This document shows, one piece after another, positions 8,777-17,568 of a stretch of DNA of 64,000 nt. The position numbers and the translations under genes are program-made. This stretch comes from Brevundimonas subvibrioides ATCC 15264. Lineage in GTDB: Bacteria; Pseudomonadota; Alphaproteobacteria; Caulobacterales; Caulobacteraceae. Positions within the stretch are counted from its first letter, which is position 1. Every line of letters starts with the position of its first letter. The stretch lies in NCBI RefSeq assembly GCF_000144605.1, contig NC_014375.1, positions 3,230,501-3,294,500 on the forward strand. The letters run 5' to 3'. The notes below the pieces were generated by a model. The model did no database searches, had not been told where the DNA came from, and saw only the letters and a program-made list of their open reading frames with translations.

Positions 8777-9328
8777 ATGTCGCGCAAAAAATACCTCTCG
8801 ATCGCCCTGGCGACGGTCGCCGTCGTCGGACTGGCGGCCTGTGCGACGGCGATCCGGCCTGAGCAGGTCCGCGCCCCGCAGCCCGCCCGCGCGGTCGACG
8901 CCGAGCGCCTGTACTCGGGCCGCTGGCTCGAGATCGGCCGCCTGCCCATGCGTCTGACCGACGGCTGCGTCGCCGGGGCGTCGTCCTATGAGCTGCGCTC
9001 GCCCACCACGCTCGCGCTGCGCGACACCTGCCAGTCGGGCACGCCGACCGGCAAGGAAAAGGCCATCGGTGCCGACGCCACCATTCTGGATCCCGGCACC
9101 AACGCCAAGTTCCGCGCCCGCTACTTCGCCGGCTTCGTGACCTGGGAGTACTGGATCCTCGACCACGACGACGACTACACCTGGTTCATCTCGGCGGATC
9201 CGACCTTCGACAAGCTCTGGATCTACACCCGCGAGGTCCCAAGTCCTGACGAGCTGGCCCAGCTCGTCGCCCGCGCCGAGGCGCTGGGCTATGATACCAG
9301 CCGGCTCGAATTCCCTCCGACCGCCTGA
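8777..9328 (+). CDS. Lipocalin-family lipoprotein (Blc-like)
   Basis: A 183-residue protein with a lipoprotein signal peptide ([20 protein letters not shown]; lipobox LAAC). It is followed by the lipocalin GxW motif in [12 protein letters not shown] near 46-57 and a beta-barrel-like body with DDDYTWFI. Bacterial lipocalins sit in the outer membrane and bind fatty acids or lysophospholipids. An upstream in-frame start at 8702 would bury the signal peptide, so the ATG at 8777 is preferred. It lies 17 nt ahead of the next lipoprotein gene and may be cotranscribed. Confidence 0.82.
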   Translation: MSRKKYLSIALATVAVVGLAACATAIRPEQVRAPQPARAVDAERLYSGRWLEIGRLPMRLTDGCVAGASSYELRSPTTLALRDTCQSGTPTGKEKAIGADATILDPGTNAKFRARYFAGFVTWEYWILDHDDDYTWFISADPTFDKLWIYTREVPSPDELAQLVARAEALGYDTSRLEFPPTA

Positions 9329-9345
9329 TCGACAAGGACACCGTC

Positions 9346-10674
9346 ATGGTCGCTCGCTCCACCCTTGCCGCGTCCGCTGCGGCCATGGCCCTCGTGGCGG
9401 GCCTTTCGGCCTGTGCCGCTCCCCCCCTGCTGGCACCCGGCGCGACCTATGGGCCCAACCCCCAGATGGCGGAGCCGCACCGCAATCTGCTGGCCCCCAC
9501 GGTCAATATCGCGCCCAAGGTCGGCTGGCCCGAGGGCGTGATGCCGACCCCGGCGCAGGGCTTCCGGGTCCAGGCCTTCGCGTCTGGTCTGGATCATCCC
9601 CGCTGGCTGTATCGCCTGCCCAACGGCGACATCCTGGTCGCCGAGTCCAACGCCCCGCCCAAGCCCGAGGACAAGAAGGGCGGGATCCGCGGCTGGGTCA
9701 TGGGCCTGGTCATGAAGCGCGCCGGCGCCGGCGTCGAAAGCCCCGACAAGATCGTCCTGCTGCGCGATACCGACGGCGACGGGGTGGCGGAGGTGAAGAC
9801 CGACTTCCTGACCGACCTGACCTCGCCCTTCGGCATGGCCCTGGTCGGCGACCGCCTGTTCGTGGCCAATGCGGATGCCGTCGTCGGCTTCCCCTACCAG
9901 ACGGGACAGACGTCGATCACCGCGGCGCCGACGAAGCTGGCCGACCTGCCCGCGCAGCGGAACCACCACTGGACGAAGTCGCTGGTGGCCTCGGCCGACG
10001 GCACGAATCTGTATGTCGGGGTCGGATCGAACTCCAACATCGGCGAGAACGGCATGGAGGAAGAGGTCGGTCGCGCCGCCATCCACGAGATCGACATCGC
10101 CACCGGCCAGTCGCGCCTCTACGCCTCCGGCCTGCGCAACCCGGTCGGCATGGCCTGGCAGCCGGACAGCCGGAAGCTCTGGGTCGCGGTCAACGAGCGG
10201 GACGAACTGGGCAACGACCTGGTGCCCGACTACATGACGTCGGTCACGCCCGGGGCCTTCTACGGCTGGCCCTACAGCTACTACGGCCAGCACGTGGACA
10301 CGCGCGTCCAGCCCCAGGACCCGGCCAGGGTCGCCTCGGCCATCGCGCCCGACTATGCCCTGGGGGCCCACACGGCGTCGCTGGGCCTGACCTTCTACGA
10401 AAGCACCCTGTTCCCGGCGACCTTCCGCCACGGGGCCTTCGTCGGCCAGCACGGGTCGTGGAACCGCGAGCCCAAGTCCGGGTACAAGGTCATCTTCGTA
10501 CCCTTCAGCAACGGCGTCCCCGCCGGCGCGCCGATGGATTTCCTGACCGGGTTCCTCAACGACAAGGGCGAGGCGATGGGTCGTCCGGTCGGCGTCCAGA
10601 CCGACCGTCAGGGGGCCCTGCTGGTCGCCGACGACGTGGGCAATGTGATCTGGCGGGTCTCCCCCGCCGCCTGA
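9346..10674 (+). CDS. PQQ-dependent sugar/sorbosone dehydrogenase-like lipoprotein
   Basis: A 442-residue exported protein with a lipoprotein-type signal (lipobox LSAC near residues 20-23). It then has a six-bladed beta-propeller of the glucose/sorbosone dehydrogenase family. Typical segments are [19 protein letters not shown] near 82-100, a [10 protein letters not shown] calcium-like loop near 144, NHHWTKSLV near 205 and [10 protein letters not shown] near 263. Family members oxidise aldose sugars in the periplasm with PQQ, but many homologues have unproven cofactors. No PQQ synthesis genes are in the window. Confidence 0.8.
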   Translation: MVARSTLAASAAAMALVAGLSACAAPPLLAPGATYGPNPQMAEPHRNLLAPTVNIAPKVGWPEGVMPTPAQGFRVQAFASGLDHPRWLYRLPNGDILVAESNAPPKPEDKKGGIRGWVMGLVMKRAGAGVESPDKIVLLRDTDGDGVAEVKTDFLTDLTSPFGMALVGDRLFVANADAVVGFPYQTGQTSITAAPTKLADLPAQRNHHWTKSLVASADGTNLYVGVGSNSNIGENGMEEEVGRAAIHEIDIATGQSRLYASGLRNPVGMAWQPDSRKLWVAVNERDELGNDLVPDYMTSVTPGAFYGWPYSYYGQHVDTRVQPQDPARVASAIAPDYALGAHTASLGLTFYESTLFPATFRHGAFVGQHGSWNREPKSGYKVIFVPFSNGVPAGAPMDFLTGFLNDKGEAMGRPVGVQTDRQGALLVADDVGNVIWRVSPAA

Positions 10675-10690
10675 CGCCACGCATGAAGAA

Positions 10691-10712
10691 GCCCCCGGTG
10701 GAAACCGGGGGC
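10691..10712. terminator. Bidirectional hairpin terminator
   Basis: A perfect 9-bp stem, GCCCCCGGT (10691-10699) with ACCGGGGGC (10704-10712), and a GGAA loop. It sits between two convergent genes that end at 10674 and 10735. On the minus strand the stem is followed by TTCTTC, the better tail; on the plus strand the tail is CCCTTCG. Confidence 0.7.
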
Positions 10713-10734
10713 CCCTTCGATGACGACATGACGC

Positions 10735-11256
10735 CTAGCTGAGCGGGGCGACCGGAATGGCCGGAGCCGGCGGCGTCACGGGCGCGCTGGCAGGAGCCGG
10801 CGTGTATGGCGTCGGGCCCGTCGAGACAGCGGGAGCCTGCTCGCGCACCACGGGCGCGGCCTCCACGCTGGCGGCCGGCTGGACCTGACGGGCGCGGACG
10901 GCCGGCGGCGGTGCCGGGGGAGCCTCACGCGCCACGGGAGCCGGAACCGACGGCGCGATCACGGGAGACTCGATCGCCGCATTGGACGGAAGCGTCGAGC
11001 TTTCCAGAGGCGCGGCGACCGGCGCGGACGCCGGGGCCGACAAGGTCGCCGGCTCTTCAAGGGGCGCACTCGAGCTGCCACCCGACATCATCAGAAGCGC
11101 GCCGCCGCCCAGCAGGGCCACGGCACCGACCGGGGCCAGGATCATCCAGGTCTTCACCGACTTCTTCTTGCGCGAGCCCCGCGCATAGCTCGGAACGAAG
11201 ACCTCTTCAGTCACAGGGCGGTCGATGGCGTTCGATTCTGAATAAGTCACAGACAT
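10735..11256 (-). CDS. Pro/Ala-rich single-pass membrane protein
   Basis: A 173-residue protein with a strong ribosome-binding site (AGGAGG about 7 nt before the ATG at 11256). Residues 1-35 are hydrophilic and basic (SRKKKSVK), so probably cytoplasmic. Residues 37-58 (MILAPVGAVALLGGGALLMM) form one membrane helix. The rest is a Pro/Ala/Val-rich, probably extended periplasmic tail. No catalytic motif is seen. The same order of short basic segment, helix and Pro-rich tail recurs in the protein at 4598-5578. Function unknown. Confidence 0.7.
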   Translation of the reverse strand: MSVTYSESNAIDRPVTEEVFVPSYARGSRKKKSVKTWMILAPVGAVALLGGGALLMMSGGSSSAPLEEPATLSAPASAPVAAPLESSTLPSNAAIESPVIAPSVPAPVAREAPPAPPPAVRARQVQPAASVEAAPVVREQAPAVSTGPTPYTPAPASAPVTPPAPAIPVAPLS

Positions 11257-11617
11257 TGTGTATCCTCCTAAGTCAGGCTCGAATAACCGCCCTCGTCAAA
11301 CGCGGTTCCTGACAATCGCCAGAGGCCTTCAAGAAACACCAGACCTGCCGCATTGATGTCCGGTTCGCTGCGGAATGGGGCGAAAACTGAGCCGAAGCAC
11401 CTGCCGGTAGCCAGCGTTGGTGCCTGATCGTCTGAACGCCGCCCGGAAAAACGTTGGTTGCTGGACAGGTCGTCAGGTTTACCTAGCGGTACCCATGCAT
11501 CGGCGCCACGGCCCTTGCAGAAACACCGGTAATCGCCGTTACGGATTCTCCCGCCGGTTGACCCGGCCCCGCCGGTTGTCCATCACGGTCGCGAACCTTG
11601 CACACCAACACGGAGCG
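11257..11617. other. Intergenic region between divergent genes
   Basis: A 361-nt gap that must hold the promoters of the membrane-protein gene (minus) and the acyl-CoA synthetase gene (plus). An 11-bp direct repeat, CCCGCCGGTTG, occurs at 11550-11560 and 11568-11578 (18-bp period), 40-70 nt before the synthetase ATG, and could be a regulator site. I see no convincing ORF or RNA gene; an in-frame extension of the synthetase frame upstream looks non-coding. Confidence 0.45.
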
Positions 11618-13423
11618 ATGCCGACCATGGGGCTAGCCGCCAATATCCGACGCGATCTGACATTCGCGGCCGGTCTGCGTCGGTTGCTTCAGCGCATCAA
11701 GCCCATCGCGCTGGATAGCGATGTCCTGGTCTGCGACGACTTCGAAGAGGCGGTCGACAAGTTCGGCGACAACGTCGCGCTGGAAGACGAAACCCGCAGC
11801 CTGACCTACCGCGAGCTCGACGGCATGGCCAATCGCTATGCCCACTGGGCCCGCAGCCGCGGCCTGCGCCGGTCCGACGTGGTCGGGCTGGTGATGTCGA
11901 ACCGGGCCGAATACATCGCCGCCTGGATGGGCTTCGCCAAGGTCGGCGTCGCCACCGCGCTCATCAACACCAACCTGACCGGTCAGGCCCTGGCCCACTG
12001 CCTCAACATCGCGGGCGTGGCCCAGGTCGTGGCCGACGAGGAGACGTGGCACCGCTGCGAGGAGGCCCGCCCCTTCGTGACCCGGACCATGATGCTGTGG
12101 GTCCTGGGCCTGAAGGACGAGGACGAGGTGTCCGAACGGCGCGGCCTGGACAACGCGGTCCGCAGCGGCTCGTCCGTGCGCCCCCAGAAGTCGGTGCGCG
12201 ACGGACTGACCAACCGCGACACCGCGCTCTACATCTACACCTCCGGCACCACGGGCATGCCCAAGGCCGCGCGCATGCATCACGCCCGGGTCCGCACCTA
12301 TATGCGCGCCTTCGCCGGCGCGACCGATTCCACGGCGCAGGACCGCGTGTTCAACGTGCTGCCGCTCTATCACTCCACCGGCGGTCTGGTCGGGCTCGGT
12401 CCGGCGTTCCTGAACGGCGGCCGACTGATCCTGCGCCGCAAATTCTCGGCCTCCAGCTTCTGGGCCGACGTCAACAAGAGCCAGGCCACGCTGTTCGTCT
12501 ATATCGGCGAGCTGTGCCGCTATCTGGTGAACTGCCCCGAACAGGACGGCGAGCGCGGTCACAAGCTGCGGCTGGCGTTCGGCAACGGTCTGCGCCCCGA
12601 CGTCTGGCCCGAGTTCCAGTCGCGCTTCGGCATTCCCAAGATCCTCGAGTTCTACGGCTCGACCGAAGGCAACGTCTCGCTGTTCAACTTCGACGGCAAA
12701 CAGGGCGCGATCGGCCGGGTGCCGAAGTTCCTGAAGAAGCAGATCAACATCCGCATGGTCGCCTTCGACATCGACACCGAACAGCCCGTGCGGCTGGCGA
12801 ACGGCTTCTGTCAGGAAGCCCGCGTGGGCGAGATCGGCGAGGCCATCGGCGCGATCGGCGACGACATCCGCCACGACTTCTCCGGCTATGCCGACAAGGC
12901 CGCCTCGGAGAAGAAGATCCTGACCGACGTCTTCGCGAAGGGCGACCGCTGGTTCCGCACCGGCGACCTGATGCGCCAGGACTCGGAAGGCTATTTCTAC
13001 TTCATCGACCGGATCGGCGACACCTTCCGCTGGAAGGGCGAGAACGTCTCGACCGCCGAGGTGGAGCAGCGTCTGACCGAGGCCCCGGGCGTCAAGGAGG
13101 TCATCGCCTACGGCGTGCCGGTCCCGGGCGCCGAGGGCAAGGCCGGTATGGTCACGGTGATCGCCGACGGCAGGTTCGCGCCCAAGGAGTTCGGCACCTA
13201 TGTCGACGAACAGCTGCCGCCCTACGCCCGACCCGTGTTCGTGCGTCTGGCCAAGGCGTTGGAGACCACCGGGACCTTCAAGTACCGCAAGATCGACCTC
13301 GTCGCCGACGGCTTCGATCCGGCCCTGCCCGGCCAGGTCTATGTGCGCGGCGGCAAGTCCGGCTACCAGAAGCTGACGGCCGAAGGCTACGAGGCGATCC
13401 TGAGCGGCGCGACCCGACTCTAG
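11618..13423 (+). CDS. Very-long-chain acyl-CoA synthetase (AMP-binding, FATP-like)
   Basis: A 601-residue ATP-dependent fatty acid:CoA ligase of the adenylate-forming superfamily. It activates long or very long chain fatty acids through an acyl-AMP intermediate. Seen: the P-loop motif YTSGTTGMPKAAR near 205-217, the FYGSTEGN motif near 345-352, and the FATP-type motif DRIGDTFRWKGENVSTAEVE near 464-483. The C-terminal TGTFKYRKIDLV contains the catalytic Lys. The ATG at 11618 follows CGGAG; upstream in-frame sequence lacks family similarity. It is probably peripheral to the membrane. Confidence 0.9.
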   Translation: MPTMGLAANIRRDLTFAAGLRRLLQRIKPIALDSDVLVCDDFEEAVDKFGDNVALEDETRSLTYRELDGMANRYAHWARSRGLRRSDVVGLVMSNRAEYIAAWMGFAKVGVATALINTNLTGQALAHCLNIAGVAQVVADEETWHRCEEARPFVTRTMMLWVLGLKDEDEVSERRGLDNAVRSGSSVRPQKSVRDGLTNRDTALYIYTSGTTGMPKAARMHHARVRTYMRAFAGATDSTAQDRVFNVLPLYHSTGGLVGLGPAFLNGGRLILRRKFSASSFWADVNKSQATLFVYIGELCRYLVNCPEQDGERGHKLRLAFGNGLRPDVWPEFQSRFGIPKILEFYGSTEGNVSLFNFDGKQGAIGRVPKFLKKQINIRMVAFDIDTEQPVRLANGFCQEARVGEIGEAIGAIGDDIRHDFSGYADKAASEKKILTDVFAKGDRWFRTGDLMRQDSEGYFYFIDRIGDTFRWKGENVSTAEVEQRLTEAPGVKEVIAYGVPVPGAEGKAGMVTVIADGRFAPKEFGTYVDEQLPPYARPVFVRLAKALETTGTFKYRKIDLVADGFDPALPGQVYVRGGKSGYQKLTAEGYEAILSGATRL

Positions 13424-13486
13424 CCGCAAGGCGACGTTAAGCATTAACCGCCATGCTTGACGCTCCTATCGAGCGCGGACTCCCTC

Positions 13487-14356
13487 ATGTTTCAGATCAT
13501 CGGCCTGGTTCTGCTGTTCGGCATGGTGTTCGGCAGCTACGCGATCTCGGGCGGCAAGTTCGACGTCATCACCCATGCCGCGCCGCATGAGCTGATGGCG
13601 ATCGGCGGCGCGGCCGTCGCCGCCTTCCTGATCTCGAACTCGATCGGCGTGGTGAAGTCCTCGCTCGGCGGCATCGGCAAGGCCTTCGCCGGACCCAAGT
13701 GGAAGAAGCAGGACTACAAGGACCTGCTCTCGCTGCTGTTCGCCCTGACCAAGACCATGAAGTCCAAGGGCGTCATCGCCCTGGAAAGCCACATCGAAAA
13801 GCCCGGCGAGAGCACCATCTTCCAGAAATACCCCAAGGTGCTGAAGGACCATTTCGCCACCGACTTCATCTGCGACACCCTGCGGATGATGACGATGAAC
13901 CTGGAGGATCCTCACCAGATCGAGGACGCCATGGAAAAGCAGCTGGAAAAGCACCACCACGAAGCCGCCGCGGCCCCCCATGCCCTGCAGGGCATGGCCG
14001 ACGCCCTGCCCGCCCTGGGCATCGTCGCGGCCGTGCTCGGCGTCATCAAGACCATGGGTTCGATCACCGAACCGCCGGAAGTTCTCGGCGGGATGATCGG
14101 CGGCGCCCTGGTGGGCACGTTCATGGGCGTGTTCCTGGCCTATGGCATCGTCGGTCCGCTGGCGGCGCGCCTGCAGGCGATCGTCGACGAGGAGGCCGCC
14201 TTCTACAAGATCATCCAGTCGGTCCTGGTCGCCCACCTGCACGGCAATGCGGCCCAGATCTCCGTCGAGATCGGCCGGGGTGACATTCCGTCCAGCGCCC
14301 AGCCGTCCTTCCTGGAAATGGAAGAAAGCCTGTCGGCCGCGCCGGCCGAGGCGTAG
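13487..14356 (+). CDS. motA: Flagellar motor stator protein MotA
   Basis: A 289-residue inner-membrane protein with four helices. The opening segment IIGLVLLFGMVFGSYAISGG and the later LPALGIVAAVLGVIKTMGSI and GALVGTFMGVFLAYGIVGPL segments match MotA, the proton-channel partner of MotB. The large cytoplasmic loop (about 60-165) carries the charged residues that contact FliG. The ATG at 13487 gives the standard N-terminus; an upstream TTG is unlikely. motB is not next to it, as in Caulobacter, where the two genes are unlinked. Confidence 0.95.
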   Translation: MFQIIGLVLLFGMVFGSYAISGGKFDVITHAAPHELMAIGGAAVAAFLISNSIGVVKSSLGGIGKAFAGPKWKKQDYKDLLSLLFALTKTMKSKGVIALESHIEKPGESTIFQKYPKVLKDHFATDFICDTLRMMTMNLEDPHQIEDAMEKQLEKHHHEAAAAPHALQGMADALPALGIVAAVLGVIKTMGSITEPPEVLGGMIGGALVGTFMGVFLAYGIVGPLAARLQAIVDEEAAFYKIIQSVLVAHLHGNAAQISVEIGRGDIPSSAQPSFLEMEESLSAAPAEA

Positions 14357-14475
14357 GCGCCGGCCCCGCCCTCACGGACGATCACGGAGGCGTGTAACCC
14401 CGTGAGCCCACGCCGCGTAACCCCGGGCGTCGCTCACGCGCCACCCGCGCGGGCATCATTCCAGAGGGGTTTCCC

Positions 14476-14766
14476 ATGTCCATCCGCAACCTGATCGCCG
14501 TCGCCTGCGCCGGCGCCGCCGCCCTGGCCCTGGCCGCCTGCCAGCCGGCCGCCGAAGAGAAGACCGAATCCGCCGAGGGCGCGATGGCTCCGGCCGCCGA
14601 CGCCATGGCCCCCGCCGCCGACGGCGCGATGGCCCCAGCGGCCGACGGCGCCATGGCTCCGGCCGAGGGCGCGATGGCTCCGGAAGCCGACAAGATGGCC
14701 CCTTCGGCCGACGCCATGGCCCCGGCCGCCGACGGTGCCATGGCCCCGTCCAAGCCCGCCGCCTGA
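14476..14766 (+). CDS. Low-complexity repeat lipoprotein (MAPAAD repeats), copy 1
   Basis: A 96-residue protein with a lipoprotein signal and lipobox (LALAACQPAAEE, Cys near residue 22). The mature part is almost entirely a degenerate repeat of 5-8 residues based on GAMAPAAD, about nine copies, ending in SKPAA. There is no globular domain. It would be tethered to a membrane and extended. It is the first of two adjacent paralogues and has its own hairpin terminator at 14774. Function unknown; the strong upstream AGAGGGG site and the terminator argue for expression. Confidence 0.7.
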   Translation: MSIRNLIAVACAGAAALALAACQPAAEEKTESAEGAMAPAADAMAPAADGAMAPAADGAMAPAEGAMAPEADKMAPSADAMAPAADGAMAPSKPAA

Positions 14767-14773
14767 GCCTGCG

Positions 14774-14809
14774 ACAGACCGGTCCGGGTCGTGTCCCGGG
14801 CCGGTCTGT
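14774..14809 (+). terminator. Hairpin terminator after lipoprotein copy 1
   Basis: A 15-bp stem with one mismatched position: ACAGACCGGTCCGGG (14774-14788) against CCCGGGCCGGTCTGT (14795-14809), with a six-base loop. It begins 8 nt after the stop codon. The T-run is short. Confidence 0.7.
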
Positions 14810-14953
14810 TCCTGCCAAATCCCGTCGCCCTTCCCCGCCTACGCAGGATCACGAACGCGTGAGGATTTCCCTTGCGGTTTGGCTCACGATCCCGTTATCT
14901 CCGGCACAGCGAGGTCTAAAAACTCGCGAAAACCCTAGGGAAGGAACTCTCAA

Positions 14954-15244
14954 ATGCGCATCGTTGCCCTGATTGCCGCCTCGGCCGCCGCTCTGGCCCT
15001 GGCCGCCTGCCAGCCCGCCGCCGAAGACAAGGCCGACGCCGCTGCCGCAGACGCGACCGCCGCCGCCGAAACCGCCACGGACGCTGCTGCGACCGCTGAC
15101 GCCGCCGCCACGGACGCCGCTGCCGCTGCCGGCGCCGCCACCGACGCCGCTGCCATGGCCCCCGCTGCCGACGCCGCGATGGCCCCGGCCCCGGCCGCCG
15201 ACGCCTCGATGGCTCCGGCCGCCGACAAGCCCGCCGCTCACTAA
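14954..15244 (+). CDS. Low-complexity Ala/Asp lipoprotein, copy 2
   Basis: A 96-residue paralogue of the preceding gene and exactly the same length. The signal and lipobox are nearly identical (LALAACQPAAEDKADA). The mature part is Ala/Asp/Thr-rich (repeats of ATDAAA), grading into MAPAAD-type repeats in the last 30 residues and ending in DKPAAH. The ATG at 14954 follows GGGAAGGAA. It is bounded by a hairpin on either side, so it is probably transcribed alone. Likely a duplication followed by repeat divergence; function unknown. Confidence 0.7.
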   Translation: MRIVALIAASAAALALAACQPAAEDKADAAAADATAAAETATDAAATADAAATDAAAAAGAATDAAAMAPAADAAMAPAPAADASMAPAADKPAAH

Positions 15245-15291
15245 GACCTTCCGGTCTTTTGAAGGCATGGACGGGGTCACCCTCGTCCAGG

Positions 15292-15321
15292 AAAGGGGTC
15301 GCCCACGGGCGGCCCCTTTTT
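15292..15321 (+). terminator. Rho-independent terminator after lipoprotein copy 2
   Basis: AAAGGGG (15292-15298) pairs with CCCCTTT (15313-15319), and an inner GCCC/GGGC stem closes an AC loop. It is followed by a T-run (five T in all at 15317-15321). It lies 48 nt after the stop codon and about 30 nt before the mnmC ATG. Confidence 0.85.
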
Positions 15322-15351
15322 CATTGCGCCCCCACCCGCTAAGCCCCGCCG

Positions 15352-17130
15352 ATGAGCCTGCCCCCCGAGCGTGATCCCCGGCTGATCTGGACCGAGGCGG
15401 ACGAGCCCCGGTCCGGCCGGTTCGGCGACGTCTATTTCTCGGCCGAGGACGGCCTGGCCGAGACCCGCGCCGTCTTCCTCGAGGGCTGCGGCCTTCCCGG
15501 CGGCTGGCAGGATCGAGCCCACTACACGATCGCCGAGCTCGGCTTCGGCACCGGCCTGAACATCGCCGCCGTCCTCGACCTCTGGCAGCGCACCCGGACC
15601 CCGGGTCAGCGGCTCAGCCTGTTCTCGGTCGAGGGTTATCCGCTCGCCCCGGACGAGGCCCGCCGCGCCCTGTCCCGCTGGTCCGAACTGGCCCCGGCCA
15701 CCGCCGCCCTTTTGTCCGGCTGGCCCGCCCCTACGCCCGGATTTCACCGGATCGACCTGCCGGGCTTCGGGGCCAGTCTCGACCTCGCCGTCGGACCGGT
15801 CGAATGTGCGCTGACCCAATGGACGGGGCGCGCCGATGCCTGGTTTCTGGACGGGTTCAGCCCGGCGACCAATCCCGACATGTGGTCCGAGGATGTCATG
15901 GACGCGATCGCCGCCCGGTCGGCCGCGGACGCCCGAATCGCGACCTTCACCGTGGCGGGCGACGTCCGCCGCCGCCTGGCGGACCGCAGCTTCGTCGTGG
16001 AGAAGAAACCCGGTCACGGCCGCAAGCGACAGCGGCTGGAGGCGCGCCGCCACGGCGTGCCGGAGCCCGCCCCGGTCCTGCCCCGGATCGCCATCGTCGG
16101 AGCCGGCATCGCGGGGGCCTCGGTCGCCCGCGCCCTGGCGGCCCAGGGCGCGGGCGCGGTCCTGTTCGAGACCGTCGGTGCCGCCCCGGCCGCATCCGGC
16201 TTTCCGGCGGCGCTGGTCACGCCCCGGTTCGATCTGGGCGACGCGGCGGTGGCCGCCCTGTTCGCCCAGGCGCTGGAGCGGGCCGTGGCCCTGTATCGCG
16301 ACATTCCAGGGGCGGTGCTGGCCGAGGGCGTGGTGCAGCGCCCGGGCACGGAGCGTGACGCCGCGCGCTTCGCCCGGATCGCCGACCAGCCGATCTGGGC
16401 CCCGGATGCCATGCGTCTGGACGACCAGGGCGACCTGGTGATGCGCGACGCCGTGACCGTCGCGCCCGCCGCCATCCGCGACCCCTGGCTTGCCTCGACC
16501 CCGGCGGCGGACGGAAGGGTGGCGTCGATCGTCCCGGGTCGCGCCGGCTGGGCCCTGCGCGATGCCCAAGGCGGAACCCTGGCGGAGGCCGACGCCGTCA
16601 TCCTGTGCGCCGGGGCCGGCAATGCCGCCCTGCTCCCCGGTCTGGCGCTGTCGCCCGTGCGGGGACAGGTGGACTGGAGCCGGCACGATCCGCCCGTCGC
16701 GACGGCCTGGGGCGGCTATGTCGCGCCCACGCCCGACGGCGTCCTGTTCGGCGCCACCCACGACCGGGACCAGACGAGCACCGAAGTCCGCGCGGCGGAC
16801 ACGCGGCGGAACCTGGAGACCCTGGCCACGCGGTTCCCGGATCTGGCGGCCGCGATCGATCCGGCCGCCGTCGCCTCCCGCGCCGCGATCCGGGCCACGA
16901 CGCGCGATCGCCTGCCGGTCTGCGGGGCGGTGCCGGACCGCCCCGGCCTGTTCGTTCTGGGCGGCCTGGGCTCACGGGGGTTCTGCCTCGCGCCCCTGCT
17001 GGCCGATCACGTCGTCGCCCTGACCCTCGAGCGGCCCTCGCCGCTGCCGGCCGACATCGCCGCGCGCGTCGCGCCGTCACGCGCGGCCGCTCGCGCCCTT
17101 GTGGAACCCCCGGCTTCGCGAGAGGATTGA
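15352..17130 (+). CDS. mnmC: tRNA 5-methylaminomethyl-2-thiouridine biosynthesis bifunctional protein MnmC
   Basis: A 592-residue fusion. Residues 1-235 form the SAM-dependent methyltransferase domain (MnmC2; AELGFGTGLNIAAVL near 62-76, and WFLDGFSPATNPDMW near 163-177). Residues 243-580 form the FAD-dependent oxidase domain (MnmC1; dinucleotide motif IAIVGAGIAGASVARALAAQ near 245-264). The oxidase removes the carboxymethyl group from cmnm5U34 and the methyltransferase adds methyl to give mnm5U34 on tRNA. The length is slightly below the E. coli protein but complete. Confidence 0.93.
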   Translation: MSLPPERDPRLIWTEADEPRSGRFGDVYFSAEDGLAETRAVFLEGCGLPGGWQDRAHYTIAELGFGTGLNIAAVLDLWQRTRTPGQRLSLFSVEGYPLAPDEARRALSRWSELAPATAALLSGWPAPTPGFHRIDLPGFGASLDLAVGPVECALTQWTGRADAWFLDGFSPATNPDMWSEDVMDAIAARSAADARIATFTVAGDVRRRLADRSFVVEKKPGHGRKRQRLEARRHGVPEPAPVLPRIAIVGAGIAGASVARALAAQGAGAVLFETVGAAPAASGFPAALVTPRFDLGDAAVAALFAQALERAVALYRDIPGAVLAEGVVQRPGTERDAARFARIADQPIWAPDAMRLDDQGDLVMRDAVTVAPAAIRDPWLASTPAADGRVASIVPGRAGWALRDAQGGTLAEADAVILCAGAGNAALLPGLALSPVRGQVDWSRHDPPVATAWGGYVAPTPDGVLFGATHDRDQTSTEVRAADTRRNLETLATRFPDLAAAIDPAAVASRAAIRATTRDRLPVCGAVPDRPGLFVLGGLGSRGFCLAPLLADHVVALTLERPSPLPADIAARVAPSRAAARALVEPPASRED

Positions 17131-17151
17131 TCTCCCACAGGAGTTCCGCCC

Positions 17152-17562
17152 ATGCGTCGCGCCGCCGCCCTTGCCTGCCTCTTTGCCCTCGCCGCCTGCG
17201 CGCCCATGCCGGGCGGTCCCGAAGGGGCGTCGACCGCCGACCGCGGCCAGGCCCGCCCGTGTTTCACCCCGTCCCAGGTCACCAACTTCCGCCAGGGCCG
17301 CGACGACCGCAGCATCTATCTGAGGATGCTGAACGGCGATGTGTACGAACTGTCCTCCGGCGGCTGTTCGGACCTGAACTTCACCAATGCGATCCAGATC
17401 ACACAGGAACTGGGCGACCCGGGGCGGGTGTGCGTCGGCGACACGACCCGCCTGCTGACGGGGGGCGGATCCAATCTGGTGAACATCCCCTGCCGGGCCC
17501 GGGTCGAACGCCGGCTGACCGAGACGGAACTGGCGGCCCTGCCCTCGCGCGATCGCCCCTGA
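17152..17562 (+). CDS. Small lipoprotein, DUF6491-like
   Basis: A 136-residue protein with a signal peptide and lipobox (LFALAACAP). The mature domain begins with CFTPSQVTNFRQGRDDRSIY and has further Cys residues (GGCSDLNF, RVCVGDT, IPCRARVE) that could form disulfides in the periplasm. The opening resembles a family of small Caulobacterales lipoproteins that I know as DUF6491, but I cannot confirm this. It starts 22 nt after the mnmC stop behind a CAGGAG site and ends 6 nt before the convergent mutase gene. Confidence 0.7.
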   Translation: MRRAAALACLFALAACAPMPGGPEGASTADRGQARPCFTPSQVTNFRQGRDDRSIYLRMLNGDVYELSSGGCSDLNFTNAIQITQELGDPGRVCVGDTTRLLTGGGSNLVNIPCRARVERRLTETELAALPSRDRP

Positions 17563-17568
17563 GCGGTC

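Noticed and set aside
14560-15240. Short periodic sequence resembling a repeat array (possible CRISPR)
   Set aside because: The periodicity is coding (GAMAPAAD and ATDAAA codons), the units are contiguous, and there are no spacers or cas genes.
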